Both the position numbers and the translations under genes were made by a program. Below are positions 60,012 through 64,000 of a DNA stretch of 64,000 nucleotides, piece after piece. Under the pieces are notes generated by a model that did no database searches, was not told the origin of the DNA, and saw nothing but the letters and a program-made list of their open reading frames with translations. Source of the stretch: Rhizobium cauense. Its GTDB lineage: Bacteria > Pseudomonadota > Alphaproteobacteria > Rhizobiales > Rhizobiaceae. Each line of letters starts with the position of its first letter. Position 1 is the first letter of the stretch. Location: positions 116,001 through 180,000 of the forward strand of contig NZ_JAEUAT010000012.1 in assembly GCF_019511525.1 (NCBI RefSeq), in the 5' to 3' direction.

Positions 60012-61043
60012 ATGGCCCTTGCTCGCAATCGTCGCCCCCAACGCGCGGTGGACTACTGGCCAGGGTTTGTCGATGCGCTGTCGACGCTGCTGATCTCGAT
60101 CATGTTCGTCCTGACCGTCTTTGTCGTCGGTCAATTTATCCTGAGCCGGGAAATTACCGGTCGGGACGAGGTGCTCAATCGTCTGAACAGCCAGATCAAC
60201 GAGCTTACGCAGCTTCTGGCTCTGGAGAAGGGGAGCAACCAGGATCTCGAGGATAGTGTCGCCAACTTGCAGGCGTCCCTTGCGACGGCGGAGAGCGAAC
60301 GATCCCGTCTCAAGGCCTTGCTCGATGCCGGTTCTGGCGGCCAGAGCGCCGCCGAAGCGCGCGTCGGCAACCTGACGAAGGAACTCGACGAACAGAAGCA
60401 GATGAGCGACCGGGCGATGAGCCAGGTCGAGCTTCTGAACCAGCAGATCGCCGCGTTGCGCAGCCAGATCGCCGCCGTCGAAGCCGCCTTGCAGGCATCC
60501 GAGCAGAAGGATCAGACATCACAGACGAAGATCGCCGATCTTGGCCGTCGTCTGAATGTCGCATTGGCGCAGCGCGTGCAGGAGCTCAACCGCTATCGTT
60601 CCGATTTCTTCGGGCGCTTGCGCGAGATCCTGTCCGACCGCGAGAACATCCGGATCGTCGGCGACCGCTTCGTGTTCCAGTCGGAAGTCCTGTTCCCGTC
60701 CGGTGGCGCGGATCTCAATCCTGAGGGGCAGGCCGAGATGGCAAAGCTTGCGACGGCGCTTCTCGACGTGGCCAAGGAAATTCCGCCGGAGATCAATTGG
60801 GTTCTGCGCGTGGACGGCCATACCGACAATGTGCCGCTCGCCGGCACCGGCAGGTTTGGCGATAACTGGCAGCTCTCGTCCGCGCGCGCCATATCGGTCG
60901 TCAAGTTCCTGATCTCCCAGGGTGTCCCGGCTGATCGCCTGGTCGCCGCCGGCTTCGGCGAATTCCAGCCGATCGCGCCAGGCGATACGCCGGAAGCGCG
61001 TGCTACCAACCGTCGTATCGAGCTGAAGCTGACCGAGAAGTAG
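60012..61043 (+). CDS. MotB/OmpA-like peptidoglycan-binding stator protein
   Basis: 343 residues, starting 3 bases after the channel gene. One membrane helix at about 18-45 with an Asp near its start (WPGFVDALSTLLISI), in the place of the MotB proton-carrying Asp. Long coiled coil at about 50-190. OmpA-like peptidoglycan-binding domain at about 215-340 (VDGHTDNVPL, NWQLSSARAISVVKFL, ATNRRIELKL). Together the two proteins look like an ion-driven stator of unknown output. Confidence 0.88.
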   Translation: MALARNRRPQRAVDYWPGFVDALSTLLISIMFVLTVFVVGQFILSREITGRDEVLNRLNSQINELTQLLALEKGSNQDLEDSVANLQASLATAESERSRLKALLDAGSGGQSAAEARVGNLTKELDEQKQMSDRAMSQVELLNQQIAALRSQIAAVEAALQASEQKDQTSQTKIADLGRRLNVALAQRVQELNRYRSDFFGRLREILSDRENIRIVGDRFVFQSEVLFPSGGADLNPEGQAEMAKLATALLDVAKEIPPEINWVLRVDGHTDNVPLAGTGRFGDNWQLSSARAISVVKFLISQGVPADRLVAAGFGEFQPIAPGDTPEARATNRRIELKLTEK

Positions 61044-61045
61044 GT

Positions 61046-62296
61046 CTACACGATGCCCGCTCGAACGTCCGCGAGGCGACTGAGAAGAAAACCACGCACG
61101 GCCGGGCTGTCGCTGAGGCCGATTGCCGAGAGATAGGCGGTCTCCGCTTCCCGATCGTTCCCGACTTCCGTCAGCAGATGCGCGCGAACGGCCCAGTAGG
61201 GTTGATAGGCCTTGATTTCCCTTGCGTCCATGGTGGTCAGACAATCCAGTCCGGCTTGGGGCCCCTTGGTACGGCCAAGGACAGCGGCACGGCTGACGCG
61301 GGCGCCGACCGTTGGCTGCATCATCAGCAACGCGTCATAGAAGGTCAGAAGGGCGTCCCAATTCGTCATGCCGGTCAGACGACGCGCACTATGTACGGAT
61401 TGAATGGCGGCCATACATTGGAACGGACCGAAACGGTTGGCCGCACCTGCCTTGCGGAGCAGCGCATCAGCTTCGGCAAGCATGATCGCATTCCAGCGAT
61501 CCGTCGACTGCTGCTCCAGCGCAATGTACTCACCTTCGGCATTCCGCCGCGCCGCACGTCGGCCCTCGCAATAGAGCATCAAGGCAAGCAGCCCGATGAC
61601 CTCCGGTTCGTCGGGAAGCATGGAAAGTAGCGCGCGGCAGAGCCAGATGGCTTCATTGGAAAGTGCGCTATGACCGCCATCGGCACCACCGAGATCGTCC
61701 CAACCAAGCCCGTAGGCGGCGTAGATTGCGGAGAGCACGGCGGACAGACGCTCGGGCAGCGAGCGTCGATCGGGTATAGTAAACCCAATGCCGGTATCGC
61801 GAATGTTCGCCTTGGCCCGGACCAACCTCTGTCCCATTGTAGCAGGGGAAACGACGAAGGCCTGCGCGATGGCTCGTGCGTCGATGCCCAGGACGACTTG
61901 CAGCATCAACGGCGTGTGGATGCTCTTGTCGATTTGCGGATGGGTGCAGACGAAAAGCAGCTTCAGGCGGTCGTCTGGGAATGCATCGGCCGTCGCGTCG
62001 TTCATCCTCGCCTCCGCCTCCTCGACGGCCAGGGCGATGGTGGGGCGAGCATTTTCTTGGACGGTTCGGTGGCGCGCCCCTTGCATGAGATTGCGCCGCG
62101 CAGCGACCAGTAGCCACGCCTCCGGCCTGTCAGGAATGCCACGCGCCGGCCAGACACGCAGGGCATCGACGAGCGCTTGTGACAGCGCATCCTCCGCCGC
62201 GGGCAGATCTCGGGAGCGGGCCGCTAAGAAGGCAACCAACTTGCCATAGGATTGGCGCGCCACCCTTTCGGCGGCGCGCTCGGCCTCAACGGTCAT
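61046..62296 (-). CDS. ECF sigma factor with C-terminal DUF6596/TPR extension
   Basis: 416 residues from ATG 62296, with GAGGTGGGC upstream. Sigma-2 at about 10-85 (VAFLAARSRDLPAAEDALSQALVDAL; PEAWLLVAARRNLMQGARHR), sigma-4 at about 125-170 (DARAIAQAFVVSPATMGQRLVRAK), then DUF6596 and TPR-like repeats to the end. This layout and the neighbouring DGPF gene are those of the ECF42 group, which lacks an anti-sigma factor and is thought to be controlled by its C-terminal domain. Starts 8 bases after the DGPF stop. Confidence 0.92.
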   Translation of the reverse strand: MTVEAERAAERVARQSYGKLVAFLAARSRDLPAAEDALSQALVDALRVWPARGIPDRPEAWLLVAARRNLMQGARHRTVQENARPTIALAVEEAEARMNDATADAFPDDRLKLLFVCTHPQIDKSIHTPLMLQVVLGIDARAIAQAFVVSPATMGQRLVRAKANIRDTGIGFTIPDRRSLPERLSAVLSAIYAAYGLGWDDLGGADGGHSALSNEAIWLCRALLSMLPDEPEVIGLLALMLYCEGRRAARRNAEGEYIALEQQSTDRWNAIMLAEADALLRKAGAANRFGPFQCMAAIQSVHSARRLTGMTNWDALLTFYDALLMMQPTVGARVSRAAVLGRTKGPQAGLDCLTTMDAREIKAYQPYWAVRAHLLTEVGNDREAETAYLSAIGLSDSPAVRGFLLSRLADVRAGIV

Positions 62297-62303
62297 GCCC
62301 ACC

Positions 62304-62642
62304 TCACATTTGCAGGCGAGGGCGTACCTCGACCGAGCCTTCCGAGGAGACCGGAACGCGGGTCGCCCATTCGAGCGCCGTATCGAAGTCCGGTACGTCG
62401 ATCAGATAGAAGCCGCCCAACTGCTCCTTGCCTTCGGGATAGGGGCCATCCTGCACATCGTGATCCTCGCCCCTGCGCCGGACCACCGTTCCGGTCTCGG
62501 GTGCGGTCAGCCCGGCGCCGCCGGTCATGATGCCAGCCTGAATCAGAGCCTGTGTGTAGGCGATCCAGCCATCGCGATAGGTGGGATCGGTACGGCGGGC
62601 AAAATCCTGCGATGATTCGCGAATGATGAGCGCGTACTGCAT
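62304..62642 (-). CDS. YCII/DGPF-domain protein, partner of the ECF sigma factor
   Basis: 112 residues. YCII-like fold with the DGPF motif represented as DGPYPEGKEQLGGFYLID and the C-terminal HPA-equivalent replaced by WATRVP. DGPF genes are the standard target and neighbour of ECF42 sigma factors. Probably in one transcript with the sigma gene 8 bases downstream. Confidence 0.9.
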   Translation of the reverse strand: MQYALIIRESSQDFARRTDPTYRDGWIAYTQALIQAGIMTGGAGLTAPETGTVVRRRGEDHDVQDGPYPEGKEQLGGFYLIDVPDFDTALEWATRVPVSSEGSVEVRPRLQM

Positions 62643-62864
62643 GTGGCATTCCTCCAGATTGGTTGCGTTGACCGGCTTGCAGGCATCTAAGAACCAAAAG
62701 TGAAAAGCTGCAACGCTCGGGGATCGGCGGAAGACCGTTCCGATACAATGAGATGTGAGCGCAGCTCATTTCGACATTCGGCAAAAAATCCTGGTGACGA
62801 AAAAGTGGCGTTGCTGCTGAGGAGGGCGCCGCGTAGGCTGGCGACGAATTTGGGGGGAAATGCT

Positions 62865-63877
62865 TTGATCGAATGCGATGTGCTGGTCATCGGCGCTGGT
62901 CTTGCGGGGCTTGTGGCGGCAGCGGAGGCGGCGGATCGCGGGCGGACGGTCTGCATCGTCGAGCAGGAAGGCGAACAAAGCCTTGGGGGGCAGGCGTTCT
63001 GGTCGCTCGGCGGCCTGTTCTTTGTCGACAGCCCCGAGCAGCGGCTGATGGGCATTCGCGATAGTATCAGCCTGGCGCGACAGGACTGGATGGGGTCCGC
63101 GGCGTTCGATCGGCCGGAGGACTATTGGCCGCGCCGCTGGGCGGAGGCCTATCTCGAATTTGCCTCGGGGGAGAAACGTTCGTGGCTCCACCAGCAGGGA
63201 ATGCGGTGGTTCCCCGTGGTCGGTTGGGCCGAGCGGGGAGGTGGCCTGGCGCATGGCCACGGCAATTCGGTTCCGCGCTTCCATGTGACATGGGGCACGG
63301 GACCGGCTGTACTTGCGCCATTCATCCGCCGTGTGCGCGAGGCCGAGGCGAAGGGGCTCGTGACGCTGCTGTTTCGGCATCAGGTGGATGATCTTGTCGT
63401 ACAGGACGGTGTCGTCTGCGGTGCACGCGGCACCGTGCTTCAGTCGGATACTGGCGTTCGAGGGCAGGAGACGAACCGTATATTCGCGGCGCTGTTCGAG
63501 ATCCGGGCCGGGGCAACGATCGTGACCTCAGGCGGCATCGGCGGCAATCACGATGCAGTGCGCAGAAGATGGCCGGTTGATCGCCTTGGGCAGCCGCCGG
63601 CCGATATGGTTGCCGGTGTGCCTGCCCACGTCGATGGGCGGATGATCGAGATCACCGAGCGCGCTGGCGGCCGGGAGATCAATTCGGATCGGATGTGGCA
63701 CTACACCGAGGGGCTGAAGAACTGGGATCCGATCTGGCGCAATCACGGCATTCGCATCCTGCCAGGGCCATCCGCTTTTTGGTGCGATGCCTGGGGTAAC
63801 CGGTTTGCCGCGCCTGCCATGCCCGGTTTCGATACGCTGGCGACGCTGAAGGCGATCTGCGCGACCGGTCAGGACTA
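62865..63877 (+). pseudogene. FAD-binding dehydrogenase gene disrupted by IS630-type insertion
   Basis: 337 codons remain, from a TTG at 62865 with GGGGGGA six bases upstream. The homologous family (3-ketosteroid dehydrogenase-like FAD-binding dehydrogenases) has about 550 residues. FAD motif VLVIGAGLAGLVAAAEAADRG near the start; LGGQAFWSLGGLFFVDSPEQR; MWHYTEGLKNWDPIW are all well conserved. The reading frame ends ATGQD-stop, where relatives, as I recall them, read ATGHDYSWF. The TA of the Tyr codon is the junction with the IS element at 63878, so the last third is displaced beyond the window. Confidence 0.85.
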
Positions 63878-64000
63878 AAGCGTGTCGCACCTATTCGGTC
63901 TCATACCCTGCGGCCCTGAAGAAGTTCAGGCATTCATCAATGGAGAAAAGACCGACAATCTCGCCCAATGCCTTTGTGATTGCATCGAAGCTTCGTGCCG
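63878..64000 (-). mobile_element. IS630-family insertion sequence, one end
   Basis: The element begins at the TA target (63876-63877) with AAGCGTGTCGCACC and runs off the right edge. The transposase tail is on the minus strand. A second TA and the other end should lie outside the window. Confidence 0.8.
63891..64000 (-). CDS. IS630-family transposase, C-terminal end only
   Basis: The last 35 or so residues are visible, reading FDAITKALGEIVGLF, then SIDECLNFFRAAGYETE and a TAG stop at 63893-63891. The pattern of an ALG helix and an EC-x-N-FF-x-AAGY tail is typical of IS630 transposases of rhizobia. The catalytic DDE core lies outside the window. The stop is 13 bases from the element end, as usual for this family. 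Confidence 0.85.
   Translation of the reverse strand, partial: ARSFDAITKALGEIVGLFSIDECLNFFRAAGYETE

Noticed and set aside
58885..61043. Zorya anti-phage system (ZorA/ZorB)
   Set aside because: The two proteins have the stator architecture but no ZorC, ZorD or ZorE gene follows; the next genes are an ECF sigma factor and DGPF protein on the other strand.
1..64000. CRISPR arrays, tRNA or rRNA genes
   Set aside because: No regularly spaced repeats and no cloverleaf or rRNA-like stretches were noticed on reading; a tRNAscan and CRISPR search were not possible here.

Overview
The window is chromosomal DNA from an alphaproteobacterium of the Rhizobium/Agrobacterium group. The evidence is an Omp10-type outer-membrane lipoprotein, a GapR (DUF2312) nucleoid protein, DUF1244, DUF1036 and DUF882 proteins, NasS/NasT nitrate control with a sigma-54 promoter, a 41-residue L36, a rhizobial intergenic mosaic repeat and uniformly GC-rich codon use. 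I see no tRNA, rRNA, CRISPR array, prophage or plasmid replication gene. The clearest transferred element is an IS630-family insertion cut by the right edge.

Left part (1-14.6 kb): a truncated omp10-like lipoprotein gene; homospermidine synthase; a YCII/NTF2-like/DUF3445 operon facing a PAS-GGDEF diguanylate cyclase; a pepF-pabB-pabC-like operon (peptidase plus p-aminobenzoate synthesis); a REC-AAA-Fis sigma-54 activator; a large exported DUF882 protein; and a LysR/HPP-CBS membrane protein pair.

Nitrate assimilation block (14.3-25.0 kb, minus strand): nasT and nasS encode an ANTAR antiterminator and its cytoplasmic nitrate sensor. A separate long leader follows, then transporter, nirB, nirD, nasA-type nitrate reductase, cysG and a small membrane protein. 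The leader carries a consensus sigma-54 promoter and two hexaloop hairpins with A at loop position 1 and G at position 4. The second hairpin shares bases with an intrinsic terminator. The DNA therefore shows both layers of control: nitrogen status through sigma-54 (probably NtrC) and nitrate through NasS/NasT. CysG supplies siroheme for NirB.

Middle (25.2-46.3 kb): gapR, DUF1244, N-formylglutamate amidohydrolase, DUF1036, pyruvate kinase, a LysE exporter, a tautomerase/cupin/DUF4865 operon facing a LysR gene with two interlocked palindromes, a GlxA-type regulator facing a short-chain dehydrogenase, a RIME-like repeat, a Thr/Ser dehydratase, a membrane-anchored AraC regulator facing an exported protein of unknown function, gamma-glutamyltransferase, an alpha/beta hydrolase, a TPR protein, rpmJ, a DUF465-purE-purK operon, a second DUF465 gene, an ArsR regulator, a TSUP transporter, a ThiE-like protein and a Sel1-repeat protein.

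Chemosensory block (46.3-57.8 kb): a soluble protein with a degenerate receptor hairpin lies divergent to an operon of STAS, CheY, CheA, CheW, two tandem chemoreceptors with almost identical signalling halves, a second CheW, CheR and CheB. No flagellar genes are nearby. suhB follows, then a MotA/ExbB-like and MotB/OmpA-like pair.

Right end: an ECF sigma factor of the DUF6596 type with its DGPF/YCII partner, and an FAD-binding dehydrogenase gene broken after 337 codons by the IS630-type element at a TA dinucleotide.
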